This document shows, piece after piece, positions 27,644-36,827 of a stretch of 64,000 nt of DNA. Both the position numbers and the translations under genes were made by a program. This stretch comes from SZUA-35 sp964351995 (GTDB lineage: Bacteria > Actinomycetota > Acidimicrobiia > Acidimicrobiales > SZUA-35): assembly GCA_964351995.1 (NCBI GenBank), contig CAYGQE010000002.1:1-64000 (forward strand). The letters are read 5' to 3'. The number at the start of each line of letters is the position of its first letter. Position 1 is the stretch's first letter. Below the pieces are notes generated by a model. That model did not search any database. It saw only the letters and a list, made by a program, of their open reading frames with translations, and had not been told where the DNA came from.

Positions 27644-29437
27644 TCAGCCTTCGAGGCTGACCTCTTGGTAGCGGCCCTCGACGGCGGGAATACCGGCGCC
27701 GAGCTCACCGGAAGGCAGGTGCCAACCGTTGAGACCAACGACGCTCGGGTTGTGACCGAATGCCGTGGCGGTGTGGCCCGAGTACCAGACGGGAACCTCG
27801 GTTGCCATTTCCATCATGATGGATTCGTACAGCGCATAGCGCTCATCGAAGTCATCGGTCTGGGTGGCAGCAATCGAAGCTTCGAATGCGGTCTGGTTGG
27901 CCCAGTTGGAGAAGTTCGTCGGGGAAACGACGCCAGGGACACCGAATGCTTCGGCGGTGGCGGCGTTGGCCGGCGTGACTTCAGCGTTGATGCTCAACGA
28001 CGGATCGTCGTCCGAGCTCCAGCGCCAGCAGTGCGCACCGTGGCTTCCTTCGAAGTCTGGCGGCGCACCGAGGGCATTGTTGATGTGGGTCTGCTGATCG
28101 AAGTTGGTCAGCGAAACGTTGACCAGTTCTGAACCGGTCCAAACTTCCTCGATCACCTGCATGGCAGCGATCAGGGTGGGGTCTGGTGGGCAGGACAGCT
28201 CGACGTCGATGAGTTCACCAACAGCCTTGCCATCGGAACGCTCCGGGTCATCGACGTACTCCTGAAGGAGGGCAACGCCGCCTTCGAAGTCGAACTTCGG
28301 CCATGCCTCAGCAACGGCTTCGGAGTACCACGGGGAATCGGGGCTGAACCACTGGGTGGCGGGCAAGGAGATGCCGGTGCCGCCGAGTGCCTCGATGACA
28401 CGGTCCTGTGGGTTGAGATGCGTCAGGCCCTTGCGGACACGAACATCGTCATACGGAGCCCGGGTGGTGTTGAAGTGGCCACCACCGGTGTTGTTGCCCT
28501 GGAACTGGATGAGCTCGATGCTGTCTTCCTCGAGTGCGTCACGGATGGTGCCTTGACGCAGGGTCTGGAAGACGTCGACGGTGCCCGAGAGCAGGGAGTC
28601 GAGACGAGTGGTCTCATCGGGGATGGGACGGAACGTGATCTGATCGAGGAATGGCAGCTGGTTGCCGTCAGGATCAACACCCCAGTAGTTGGGGTTGCGG
28701 ACGACAATGGTGGCATTGTCGAGGTCGCGTGATTCGATCATGAACGGACCGGTTCCCACGGGGGCGATGCTGTAGCCCTCGGAGTCAGTCTCTGCTGCGC
28801 CAGGCTCGAACACCATGCCGAGTGGGGCACGGGTCAAGAAGCCGAGGAAGGCAGAGTTCTGCTTGCTCAGTCCGTAGGTGACCTCGAGGTCGCCGGTTGC
28901 GGTCACGCTGGCGAGACCGGACTGGCCGATGGCGCCGGTGGAGGCCGCACCCGTCTGTTGGATGACGAACATGTCGGCGATGGTCTGAGCGGTGAGCTCG
29001 GAGCCGTCGTGGAACGTGACGCCGGAACGGAGGGTTACGACGTACTCGGTGAAGTCGGCGTTGACGCTCGACGACTCGGCCAGGTAGGGCTGGGGCACGA
29101 AGTTGGTGTCGATCTCGAAGAGCTTGTCGTGGATCGTGTTGATGATGTTGTAGCAAGGCGAGGCGCAGGAGTCTTCCCACGGACGCAGGCCGACGGCTTC
29201 AGCTTCGAGGCCGACCGCGATCTCGCCGCCGTAGGTGCGTTCACCTTCGACCGCTTCAGCTTCGTCGTCGGGAGCGGTGGTGGCGGGCGCCTCTTCTTCA
29301 GCGTCGCCTTCGGTTGTCTCGGTGTCGGTATCGGTCTCGCCTGTGGCGCCGTCGTCATCACTTCCGCCGCAAGCGGCGGCGATCAGAGCGAACGAGAACA
29401 ACAGGGCGAGCAGTTTTTGCAACTGTCGCAACTTCAT
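27644..29437 (-). CDS. Peptide/nickel ABC transporter solute-binding lipoprotein
   Basis: A 597-residue binding protein. Signal peptide with lipobox IAAAC (lipidated C23); an acidic Asp/Glu/Thr-rich linker of about 45 residues separates it from the fold, typical of surface lipoproteins in this group. VTLRSGVTFHDGSELTAQTIADMF is the family signature. ATG 29437 is chosen for AGGGGAGAA just upstream; the reading frame extends further up but without a plausible start. The 244 bases upstream hold a hairpin and probably a promoter. Confidence 0.88.
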   Translation of the reverse strand: MKLRQLQKLLALLFSFALIAAACGGSDDDGATGETDTDTETTEGDAEEEAPATTAPDDEAEAVEGERTYGGEIAVGLEAEAVGLRPWEDSCASPCYNIINTIHDKLFEIDTNFVPQPYLAESSSVNADFTEYVVTLRSGVTFHDGSELTAQTIADMFVIQQTGAASTGAIGQSGLASVTATGDLEVTYGLSKQNSAFLGFLTRAPLGMVFEPGAAETDSEGYSIAPVGTGPFMIESRDLDNATIVVRNPNYWGVDPDGNQLPFLDQITFRPIPDETTRLDSLLSGTVDVFQTLRQGTIRDALEEDSIELIQFQGNNTGGGHFNTTRAPYDDVRVRKGLTHLNPQDRVIEALGGTGISLPATQWFSPDSPWYSEAVAEAWPKFDFEGGVALLQEYVDDPERSDGKAVGELIDVELSCPPDPTLIAAMQVIEEVWTGSELVNVSLTNFDQQTHINNALGAPPDFEGSHGAHCWRWSSDDDPSLSINAEVTPANAATAEAFGVPGVVSPTNFSNWANQTAFEASIAATQTDDFDERYALYESIMMEMATEVPVWYSGHTATAFGHNPSVVGLNGWHLPSGELGAGIPAVEGRYQEVSLEG

Positions 29438-29569
29438 GGGTTTCTCCCCTTTGGTTTGGCTTACAGGTCGAAGAGAGGACTCTCCGACCCGGTCCCGATG
29501 GTGTAGCAGATGTGACGTTGGGCACAAATTCAGGAAACGGTTTCGACACGATGGCGTCATAGTGCGACG

Positions 29570-29584
29570 AGCGCCGAAGGCGCT
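29570..29584. repeat. Small hairpin after the DppF-like gene
   Basis: AGCGCC (29570-29575) and GGCGCT (29579-29584) pair across a GAA loop, in the 244-bp space between the dppF-like stop and the binding-protein start. It may end the upstream message. The rest of this space shows no other clear element. Confidence 0.4.
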
Positions 29585-29681
29585 GTGGCTCCACGAGGCT
29601 GCACGAGTCGAATCCCCCATAGACCGTCAATGATCCCGAGTCCTACCTGCTGCACTTCATTGAGAATGGTGATGCGAGATG

Positions 29682-30704
29682 TCAGCTGATCGAAACCTCG
29701 ACTTCGTCGACATCGATGAGCGGATGGTGGCAAGCCACGTAGTGGTCGTCGTTGACACGACGCATCTGCGGCTCGGCTCGCTCGCAGATTTCGTCTGCGA
29801 GCGGGCACCGGGTGCGGAAACGGCACCCAGACGGCGGAGCAATCGGTGAGGGCAACTCGCCCAAGATCTCATCGCTGTCTTCGAGGGAGACCAGTGGGTC
29901 TGGAACAGGGATGGATCCGAGCAACAACCGGGTGTAGGGGTGCGCTGGATTGGCGTAGAGCTCGTCGCTTGGCGAGATCTCGCACATCTTGCCGAGATAC
30001 ATCACGGCGACTCGGTCGCTGATGTTCTTGACCACGGCAAGATCGTGTGCGATGAAAACGAGCGTGAGGCCGTATTGCTCTTTGAGATCTTCGAGCATGT
30101 TCAGGATCTGGGCCTGGACAGAAACGTCGAGGGCTGAGACCGGCTCATCACAGATGATGATTTCTGGCTCCATGACGAGTGCACGAGCAATGGAGATGCG
30201 CTGGCACTGGCCGCCGGAGAACTCGTGTGGTCGCTTCTCTCGTGCCACGTCAGGGTCGATGCCAACGGCGTCGAGCATCTTGGAGACGATGTCCCACTGT
30301 GCTTCCTTGTCGGCAGGACCCCAGACTTCGAGGGGTTCAGCAACGACCTCGCCGATCTTGCGGCGAGGATTCAGCGAGGACACAGGGTCCTGGAAGATCA
30401 TCTGGAGATCGGTGCGTTTGGCCCGCATGGATTCCGCATCGAGCGCGGTGAGTTCGGTGTCCTTCAGCTTGACCGAGCCACCAGTGGGCTTTGGAAGCTG
30501 CAGGAGGGCGCGTCCGGTGGTGGACTTGCCGCAACCGGACTCGCCGACGAGGCCGAGGGTTTCACCCCTCGCAATGTCGAAGCTGATGCCGCTGACGGCA
30601 TAGACCTTGCGGCCACCGCCAACGGGGAACTCGACGGTGAGATCCTCGACGCTGAGGAGGATGTCGTCACGCTCACGAAGGTGTGCTTTTCCTGAACCGG
30701 CCAT
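29682..30704 (-). CDS. Peptide/nickel ABC transporter ATP-binding protein (DppF-type)
   Basis: A 340-residue ATPase. Walker A GESGCGKST, signature FSGGQCQR, Walker B IIICDEP, with the H-loop in FIAHDLAV. The C-terminal CRFRTRCPLADEICERAEP is the oligopeptide-type extension with cysteines that can bind an iron-sulphur cluster in related proteins. Start overlaps the upstream dppD-like stop by one base (TGATG), so the two are coupled and probably form the heterodimer powering the permeases. Confidence 0.9.
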   Translation of the reverse strand: MAGSGKAHLRERDDILLSVEDLTVEFPVGGGRKVYAVSGISFDIARGETLGLVGESGCGKSTTGRALLQLPKPTGGSVKLKDTELTALDAESMRAKRTDLQMIFQDPVSSLNPRRKIGEVVAEPLEVWGPADKEAQWDIVSKMLDAVGIDPDVAREKRPHEFSGGQCQRISIARALVMEPEIIICDEPVSALDVSVQAQILNMLEDLKEQYGLTLVFIAHDLAVVKNISDRVAVMYLGKMCEISPSDELYANPAHPYTRLLLGSIPVPDPLVSLEDSDEILGELPSPIAPPSGCRFRTRCPLADEICERAEPQMRRVNDDHYVACHHPLIDVDEVEVSIS

Positions 30705-31834
30705 CAGAGTGCTGCCTTTTCGCTGAGTTCTTCGGTGGCGGTGATCTGGCCGGCTGCGGCCAGCGTGGCGGGAACGCCATCAGCCATGTTCTTTTCGAAT
30801 GCGGCCTTGTTCTCCGGAGTGCCGACGGGGAAGTGGCAGGCGAACTCGTGACCGGGTGCTGCGCCAGCCTGGATCTGTGGCTCTTCTTCACGGCAGCGAT
30901 CCTGCGCGTAGGGGCAGCGAGGTGAGAACTTGCAGCCCTTCGGGGGATTGATGAGGTCTGGCGGGCGACCGCCAATCGCGCTGAGTCTGGTGTGGCTGGG
31001 GTCGGTTGGCTTCGGGATCGAACGCAGCAGCGCCTCGGTGTAGGGATGGCGCATGCTGGCGAACAGCTGGCGGGTCGATGCCTTCTCGACGATCTTGCCG
31101 GCGTACATCACAGCGATGTCGTCGGTGCGCCCGGCCACGACGCCGAGGTCGTGAGTGACCAAGATCATGGTCATGAAGCGTTCCTTCTGCTGAGCCTGCA
31201 GGAGGTTGAGGATTTGGTGCTGCACCGTCACATCGAGAGCGGTGGTGGGCTCATCGGCGAACAGCATCTTGGGGCCGCAGGCCAACGCACTTGCGATGCA
31301 GACACGCTGGCGCATACCGCCGGACATCTCGTGCGGGTACACGTCAAAACGCTCTTCTGGCTCCGGGATGCGCACGCTGCGAAGCAGTTCGATGCCCTGC
31401 AGCCGGGCTTCCTTCTTGGAGATCTTGGTGTGATAGCGAAGGTGTTCGGTGAGCTGGCGGCCGATCTTGACCACGGGGTTCAGTGAGGTCATCGGATCCT
31501 GGAAGACCATCGCCATCTCGGCGCCCCAGTACTTCTGCATCTCTTTGTTGGACTTGGTGAGGAGCTCTTCGCCGTCGTACTTCACCGAGCCAGACGCATG
31601 CACGTTGGCTGCGATGTTGAGGCGCATCACCGAGCGTGACAGCACGGTCTTGCCGGAACCGGACTCGCCCACGATGCCGAGGGTCTTGCCTCGATCGAGG
31701 GTGAACGACACCCCGTCGACGGCTTTCACCATGCCCGCTTCGATCTCGAAGTGGGTCTTGAGATTTTCGACAACGAGTAACGGGTCGCTGCTCGGTGCGT
31801 TGGCGATGGTTCGGGACGGGGACGGCTCGGTCAT
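30704..31834 (-). CDS. Peptide/nickel ABC transporter ATP-binding protein (DppD-type)
   Basis: A 376-residue ATPase, first gene of the transporter operon. Walker A GESGSGKT, signature MSGGMRQR, Walker B MLFADEP, and the C-terminal cysteine group CKFSPRCPYAQDRCREEEP. ATG 31834 has AGGAGAG at a good distance. Divergent from the TSUP transporter across a 188-bp space, which must contain the operon promoter; I see no clear operator there. Confidence 0.9.
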   Translation of the reverse strand: MTEPSPSRTIANAPSSDPLLVVENLKTHFEIEAGMVKAVDGVSFTLDRGKTLGIVGESGSGKTVLSRSVMRLNIAANVHASGSVKYDGEELLTKSNKEMQKYWGAEMAMVFQDPMTSLNPVVKIGRQLTEHLRYHTKISKKEARLQGIELLRSVRIPEPEERFDVYPHEMSGGMRQRVCIASALACGPKMLFADEPTTALDVTVQHQILNLLQAQQKERFMTMILVTHDLGVVAGRTDDIAVMYAGKIVEKASTRQLFASMRHPYTEALLRSIPKPTDPSHTRLSAIGGRPPDLINPPKGCKFSPRCPYAQDRCREEEPQIQAGAAPGHEFACHFPVGTPENKAAFEKNMADGVPATLAAAGQITATEELSEKAAL

Positions 31835-32022
31835 TGAACTCTCCTGCGGCGGTGTGACCCGCTGCGGTAGATACGAAAGTGCTCGAAGGAAGGGCTGAGT
31901 CAGTACGCAATCTCACGGTGCGATGCGCCATTGTGACCGCGGTCACCGGGCGTGTCCAACTGTCACGGCGAGTCGTCACACCCATGCAACTCTGGGAGCT
32001 TCAGAGTCCTTAGAGTCGCCGG

Positions 32023-32769
32023 ATGGAATGGTGGGAAGCGGTTCTGTTGGTGGTTGGTGGTCTGGCCGCTGGCACGGTGAACGCAGTAGCGGGCGGAGGC
32101 TCGATGTTGACGGTGCCGTTGCTGGTGTTGGCCGGCGTGCCAGGCAACAGCGCCAACGGCTCGAACCGGGTCGGCATCCTCACCGGCAACGCTGCCTCGG
32201 CGTTGCAGTTCCGGCGGCTCGGTATCGAAGGCCTGAAACATGCTGCGGTCGTGTTGCTTCCAGCCCTGGTGGGATCCCTGGTTGGATCACTTGGGATCAA
32301 CCGACTCACTGACGACTCGTTCGAGACGATCTTTGGCCTGTTGATGATTCCCCTGATCATCCTGACGGTCAACAAGCCAAAGGTCCGAACTGACGGAAAG
32401 GCTTGGAGCCGAAACACCACGATGGCGGTGTTCTTCGTCGTCGGGATCTACGGCGGTGCGGTACAGGCCGGTGTCGGTCTGGTGATGTTGGCCGCACTCA
32501 GCCGCGCTGGGTTTGACCTGGTGACCGCCAACAGCATCAAGGTGCTCATCAACTTGGCGGTCACATTCGTGGCCCTGCCGGTCTTCATCATCCAGGGTCA
32601 GATCGAGTGGGTGCCTGCACTGCTGCTGGCCTCTGGCCTGACCGCCGGAGGGTGGATCGGTGCCAAACTGGCCTTCGACAAGGGTGAAGACTGGATCCGC
32701 CGAGTGATGATCCTCGCCGCCATTGCCCTCGCTCTCAACCTCCTCGGCGTCTACGACTGGCTCTTCTGA
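32023..32769 (+). CDS. TSUP/TauE-SafE family membrane transporter
   Basis: A 248-residue sulfite-exporter-type (TSUP) protein with about eight helices in two repeated halves: AAGTVNAVAGGGSMLTVPLLVLAGV-P in the first, FFVVGIYGGAVQAGVGLVMLAALSRAG in the second. Family members export sulfoacetate, sulfite or other organosulfur anions; this family is often mis-annotated as permease of unknown substrate. Next to a sulfatase region only loosely. Followed by a perfect 28-bp hairpin. Confidence 0.8.
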   Translation: MEWWEAVLLVVGGLAAGTVNAVAGGGSMLTVPLLVLAGVPGNSANGSNRVGILTGNAASALQFRRLGIEGLKHAAVVLLPALVGSLVGSLGINRLTDDSFETIFGLLMIPLIILTVNKPKVRTDGKAWSRNTTMAVFFVVGIYGGAVQAGVGLVMLAALSRAGFDLVTANSIKVLINLAVTFVALPVFIIQGQIEWVPALLLASGLTAGGWIGAKLAFDKGEDWIRRVMILAAIALALNLLGVYDWLF

Positions 32770-32771
32770 TC

Positions 32772-32846
32772 GGTGCCGGGGGTTATCAAGTTATCAACTC
32801 CGCTTCGCTGCCTCCGGCAGTTGATAACTTGATAACCCCCGGCACC
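32772..32846. terminator. Perfect 28-bp inverted repeat between convergent genes
   Basis: Arms 32772-32799 and 32819-32846 are exact inverted copies over 28 bases; the left arm begins GGTGCCGGGGGTTATC and ends TTATCAACT. The 19-base loop is CCGCTTCGCTGCCTCCGGC. The arms contain TTATCAA twice. It lies just after the TSUP stop and 49 bases before the convergent YchJ-like stop. The extreme perfection suggests a recent or selected element, acting as a bidirectional terminator or as a mobile hairpin. Confidence 0.8.
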
Positions 32847-32894
32847 AGTGGGCAGGAGCTTCTGACGATTGCCCCCGGTGAACGGCGAAGTCGT

Positions 32895-33284
32895 TCACCG
32901 GTAGCCGTCGACGTAGACCCATTTGCCGGACTGGCGAGCGAAGCGGCTGATCTCTCGCATCTCGACGATTTTGCCGGCTCGCTCGTAGGTGGCAGTGAAC
33001 TCGACCACGCCGTCGGCATCGAGCGCATTGCCCCGCTCGGTTCTGTGAACGACCAGACCCCGCCACGTGATGTCGTCGTCGAGGGTGATCTCGTTGGGTC
33101 GGGTTGCGATCTGCCACGACCGTGAGAGGTAGTCAGCGTCGAGTTTCACGTGGGCTGCGTAGCGAGACCGCATCAGTTGCTCGGCGGTCATGGCTGGGTC
33201 GCCGGTGTGGAGTCGACCACAATGCACGTCGTAGGGGAGTGGTTCCCCGCACGGGCAAGGTTCTGATTTCACGTGTTCGCTCAC
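32895..33284 (-). CDS. YchJ-like SEC-C motif protein
   Basis: A 129-residue UPF0225/YchJ-family protein. The SEC-C zinc site is CPCGEPLPYDVHCGRLH near the N-terminus; the middle (AMTAEQLMRSRYAAHVKLDADYLSRSW) matches the YchJ core, and an NTF2-like strand pattern (VEFTATYERAGKIVEMREISRFARQSGKWVYVDG) ends it. Function is not established; a zinc-binding role in protein folding is suggested by SecA relatives. GTG 33284 overlaps the upstream stop by 4 bases (GTGA); longer starts are inside another gene. Confidence 0.8.
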   Translation of the reverse strand: MSEHVKSEPCPCGEPLPYDVHCGRLHTGDPAMTAEQLMRSRYAAHVKLDADYLSRSWQIATRPNEITLDDDITWRGLVVHRTERGNALDADGVVEFTATYERAGKIVEMREISRFARQSGKWVYVDGYR

Positions 33285-33778
33285 GACACCGCTCGAACCA
33301 CGAGCCCGCGATCGCGGGTCCAGGTCGTCACCTCGAGGTGGTCGACGTTGACCTTCGTGAGCGTCAAGGCGTCGATGTCGCACACGAATGCAGTCGCAAC
33401 CGCCGGATCCATCTCGCTTCCGGGTTCGAGCTCCTCGCCGTGCCCGATGGCGATCATGAAATCGGTCATCGCTCGGAGGTCGGTGACTTCTGTGACCGTG
33501 CCGCTCAGCTTTGCATCGCCGTCGATCATCTCTGGGTCGAGCGGTGCCGAGTGCAGAGCAAACCGTGGATCGCGACGCATGTCGCGGGCCTTGATCGAGG
33601 TTGGCATGCAGCCCAACCACAGCTGGCCGTCATGGAACCGAGCCTCGGTGCCGCTCAGTCGAGGGGAGCCATCGGCCTTCAGCGTGCCGATCACATGATG
33701 GAGATGGCCTTCGATGCGGCCCCGTGCCGCAGCAGCCAGTTCCGGTGCTACGCCTTCGATCTCGCTCCAGGTGGCCAC
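33281..33778 (-). CDS. Pyridoxamine 5'-phosphate oxidase-like (flavin/F420) protein
   Basis: A 165-residue split-barrel protein. LAAAARGRIEGHLHHVIGTLKADGSPRLSGTEARFHDGQLWLGCMPTSIKARDMRRDPRFALHS follows the PPOX pattern of a flavin- or F420-binding half-barrel. In actinobacteria many such proteins use F420; the neighbouring F420-type oxidoreductase would fit that. Reaction unknown. GTG 33778 is chosen because it lies 4 bases after the upstream stop; an ATG 36 bases earlier would overlap it. Coupled to the YchJ-like gene by a 4-base overlap. Confidence 0.7.
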   Translation of the reverse strand: MATWSEIEGVAPELAAAARGRIEGHLHHVIGTLKADGSPRLSGTEARFHDGQLWLGCMPTSIKARDMRRDPRFALHSAPLDPEMIDGDAKLSGTVTEVTDLRAMTDFMIAIGHGEELEPGSEMDPAVATAFVCDIDALTLTKVNVDHLEVTTWTRDRGLVVRAVS

Positions 33779-33782
33779 CTGC

Positions 33783-34790
33783 TCAAGCCTTGAGGTCGGC
33801 GATGATGGGCGCAAAGAGTTCGGGGTCGGTCGTGCCCATCGTGTTGAAGCTCAGCCGATCGACGGTGGAGCCGAAGCGGAGCTTCAGCTCAGCGGCAACG
33901 CCGTCTGGCTCGGCAACGACTGCGAACGTGTTGAGAATGTCGTCGTCGATGAGATCAGCCATGGCGGTCCACTCGCCCCGCTTGGACATGGCGTTGAGCT
34001 CGGTCTGGAGGTCGCCCCAACCGTGATGCTCCAACACGGGACGGTACGCGGGGGTCGAGCCGTAGAACGAGATCTGGCCCTTCACCGCCTTGGCCGATGC
34101 CGCCATCTCGTCCTCGTTGGCACCGGTCACCACGAAGGCGGGCAGCGCCACTTCGAAGTCGTCGGCTGATTGCTCGCTCTTCGCTCTACCGGCGTCGAGC
34201 GCTGGGATGGTGACTTCGGCGAGGAAGGCCGGAGTGGTGAACGGATGAGCGAAGAACCCGTCACAGACCTCACCGGCAACTGCGGTCATCATCGGGCCGA
34301 CACCGGCGAGGAAGACACGAGGCACTCCGGCGGGGTTGGGGCCGGGATCGAAGAACGGCGTCATGATCGTGTGGGTGTAGAAGTCGCCCCGGAACTCGAG
34401 CTTGTCGCCGGTCTCCCACGTGTTCCAGATGGCGCGCGTCGCCAGAATCATTTCTCGCATGCGAGCCGCTGGCTTGCTCCACTCCATCGAGAACCGCTTG
34501 GTGATGTGGGGCTTGATCTGGCTTCCGAGACCGAGGACGAAGCGACCGTTGGATGCAGCGTTGAGGTCCCACCCAATGTTGGCGAGCAGCATGGGATTCC
34601 GAGCGAAGGCAACAGCGATCGAGGTGCCGAGCGTGATCGTCTCGGTTGCGGGCGCAGCCACTGCAAGAGGGAAGAATGGATCATGGCTGGTTTCGGCGGT
34701 CCAGATGGCGTCGTAACCGGCGTCTTCGGCCTCTTTGGCTCGAGCTGGAGCTTTGGTCAGATCAGTGGGTAGCGAGGTGTCGATCAGCAT
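33783..34790 (-). CDS. F420-dependent LLM-class (luciferase-like) oxidoreductase
   Basis: A 335-residue luciferase-like TIM-barrel protein. MLIDTSLPTDLTKAPARAKEAEDAGYDAIWTAETSHDPFFPLAVAAPATETITLGTSIAVAFARNP is typical of the TIGR03617-like actinobacterial group that uses F420. RFVLGLGSQIKPHITKRFSMEW is the next signature. Substrate unknown. ATG 34790 is preferred to 34826 because it starts the first strand. It begins 36 bases after the acyltransferase stop and is coupled to the PPOX-like gene. Confidence 0.8.
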   Translation of the reverse strand: MLIDTSLPTDLTKAPARAKEAEDAGYDAIWTAETSHDPFFPLAVAAPATETITLGTSIAVAFARNPMLLANIGWDLNAASNGRFVLGLGSQIKPHITKRFSMEWSKPAARMREMILATRAIWNTWETGDKLEFRGDFYTHTIMTPFFDPGPNPAGVPRVFLAGVGPMMTAVAGEVCDGFFAHPFTTPAFLAEVTIPALDAGRAKSEQSADDFEVALPAFVVTGANEDEMAASAKAVKGQISFYGSTPAYRPVLEHHGWGDLQTELNAMSKRGEWTAMADLIDDDILNTFAVVAEPDGVAAELKLRFGSTVDRLSFNTMGTTDPELFAPIIADLKA

Positions 34791-34826
34791 CCTGAGACTC
34801 TGCCACATCGAGGACGGGCACCACAC

Positions 34827-36722
34827 TCAGGAGCGGGACAGAACCTCGCTCATGAAGGGTCGGAAGTCCGGCGCCAGCGCTTCAGCGTGGGTTGCGGCCA
34901 CGTGATGAGCGTCTCGAAAGTGGAATACCCCATTCGATCGCAGCGCGCAGACGTCGTCATCACACATGAACGTGGTCGGATCGATGGTGACCGCTCCGAA
35001 CGCTTCCAACGACGGGGCCTCACGCTCTCGCAGACGAATGGCGAGATCGGTGGCTTCTTCGGTGCGTTCGGTGCATTCGGCTTCGCTGCGGCGCGACACG
35101 CACTCGACCGGGTCTTCGCTGAAACTGGGGGCGTCGTAGATCCAGCCGACGGTGACGCCTCGGTCATCGAGTTCGGCAAGGAAGGTGTCGAGGCCAGAGA
35201 TCCACTCGTCCCGACCCGTGTCATCGGCGTTGGTTGCGTAGTGGCTGACCACGACCGCGTCGGGTTGGAGCTCGTCGATGATGTCGAGGTTCTGACTCTG
35301 CACCCGACGGCATGCCTCGACCGAGATCGGAGGCTGAGCGCCGACGACATTGCAGCCGCCGAGAATGTGCAGCACGTAGCGGAAGTCGAGTTCGGCGCTG
35401 AGCGCATCGAGCGTGGGCGTCCACATCTCGGCGTGGGAGTCGCCAAGGACGAGCACGGTCTGGCTTGCGGTTTCGCTGCCCCCGCTGCATCGTTCAAGCA
35501 ATTCGTCGAGCGAGGGAACGTTGCAATCGTTGCCGAGTAGTTCCGGCACGTCGTCGCGAGCAACGACGAGGTCGGCGAAGTCCGGGCTGGTCAGCTCGGC
35601 TTCAGCTCGGCGATCAAGCAGCAGCGAGGCGCCGAGCAGTGCAACGATCGTGATGCCAGCCATGGCCCAGTTGGGTCCGTGCGACGAAGTCAGCTTCGGG
35701 GCGAATCGGACCGGCTTTTCCACGAGGTAGTACGAGCCGGCGGCGACCACCAGCGATGCAGCAGCGAGGCCGATACGAAGCGCAGGTGCCGTTGACCCGA
35801 GTGCCAGCTGCCCGATCACGAGGAACGGCCAATGCCACAGGTACCAGCTGTAACTCAGTGCACCGAGTTGTTGGAACGGCCACGACAGCAGCACCCGGCC
35901 GAGCGGACCTCGATCGTCGACCATGGCAACGATTGCCAGGCACGTGCCGATGACGGTGGGAAGGGCGGCGAAACCAGGGAACGGCGTCGATGGTCCGATG
36001 ATGAACAGTGAGCCCAGAACGAGCGCAAGCCCTGACCAGGCAACGAGTTCTCGGCTCAGCTTCGACATCTTCGACAGCCCCGCTGGCAGGGCGAGTGCCA
36101 GGATTCCGCCGATGGAGAACTCCCAGGCTCGCGACAAGGGCGAGTAGTACGCCCACGGCGTGGCTGCGCTGGTCAGCATCACCGAGTGGATGAACGAAGC
36201 AACCGTCAGGACGACGAGGCCGCCCAGTCGGGCCCTGCTGCCGAACTTCGACAGGACGAGGATGAGCAGCGGCCAGACGATGTAGAACTGTTCCTCGACC
36301 GCAAGCGACCAGAAGTGCAGCAGTGGGTTGGACTCGGCGTCCGCCGCAAAGTAGTCGTTCGCTTCCTGAGCAAAGAAGAGGTTCGAGGCGTAAAGAGCGG
36401 CTGCGGCTGAAGTTTCGGCGATCTGGCGCCACGACAGCGCCGACACCAAGAAGAACGATGCGAGCATCGTGACGAGCACGGTGAGGCTCGATGCGGGGAG
36501 CAGGCGACGGAGCCGGCGGGTGTAGAAGCGGCCGAGGCGAACCGTCCCTCGATCGTCGGCTTCTTTGGACAGAATGCCGGTGATGAGGAAGCCGGAAAGA
36601 ACGAAGAAGACGTCGACACCGACGAAGCCGCTGTCGAAGTAGGGGATGCCGGCATGGAACGCGACAACGAGCAGTACCGCAATGGCACGTAGACCGTCGA
36701 TGTCTTTGCGGTAATTCGTCAT
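34827..36722 (-). CDS. Membrane acyltransferase 3 with C-terminal SGNH domain (OafA/YrhL-like)
   Basis: A 631-residue protein: an acyltransferase-3 membrane domain (about residues 1-350, ten helices, catalytic AFHAG) and a C-terminal extracytoplasmic SGNH-hydrolase-like domain (VLVLGDSHAEMWTPTL near residue 420; C-terminal DAHHVAATHAEAL with the D-x-x-H dyad). The arrangement is the OafA/YrhL-type used to acetylate or otherwise O-acylate cell-wall polysaccharide, lipopolysaccharide or peptidoglycan. Several cysteines in the SGNH domain could form disulfides outside the cell. ATG 36722. Target glycan unknown. Confidence 0.85.
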   Translation of the reverse strand: MTNYRKDIDGLRAIAVLLVVAFHAGIPYFDSGFVGVDVFFVLSGFLITGILSKEADDRGTVRLGRFYTRRLRRLLPASSLTVLVTMLASFFLVSALSWRQIAETSAAAALYASNLFFAQEANDYFAADAESNPLLHFWSLAVEEQFYIVWPLLILVLSKFGSRARLGGLVVLTVASFIHSVMLTSAATPWAYYSPLSRAWEFSIGGILALALPAGLSKMSKLSRELVAWSGLALVLGSLFIIGPSTPFPGFAALPTVIGTCLAIVAMVDDRGPLGRVLLSWPFQQLGALSYSWYLWHWPFLVIGQLALGSTAPALRIGLAAASLVVAAGSYYLVEKPVRFAPKLTSSHGPNWAMAGITIVALLGASLLLDRRAEAELTSPDFADLVVARDDVPELLGNDCNVPSLDELLERCSGGSETASQTVLVLGDSHAEMWTPTLDALSAELDFRYVLHILGGCNVVGAQPPISVEACRRVQSQNLDIIDELQPDAVVVSHYATNADDTGRDEWISGLDTFLAELDDRGVTVGWIYDAPSFSEDPVECVSRRSEAECTERTEEATDLAIRLREREAPSLEAFGAVTIDPTTFMCDDDVCALRSNGVFHFRDAHHVAATHAEALAPDFRPFMSEVLSRS

Positions 36723-36827
36723 GTTGATCAGTCACCCCAGAGTGATCGGCGTCAGGTCCCCGTCGGCGATTTCCGCTCTTCCTGGAGAAGTCTCGCCCGG
36801 TTCTCTCTGACTGTTTGGTCGCCGATT

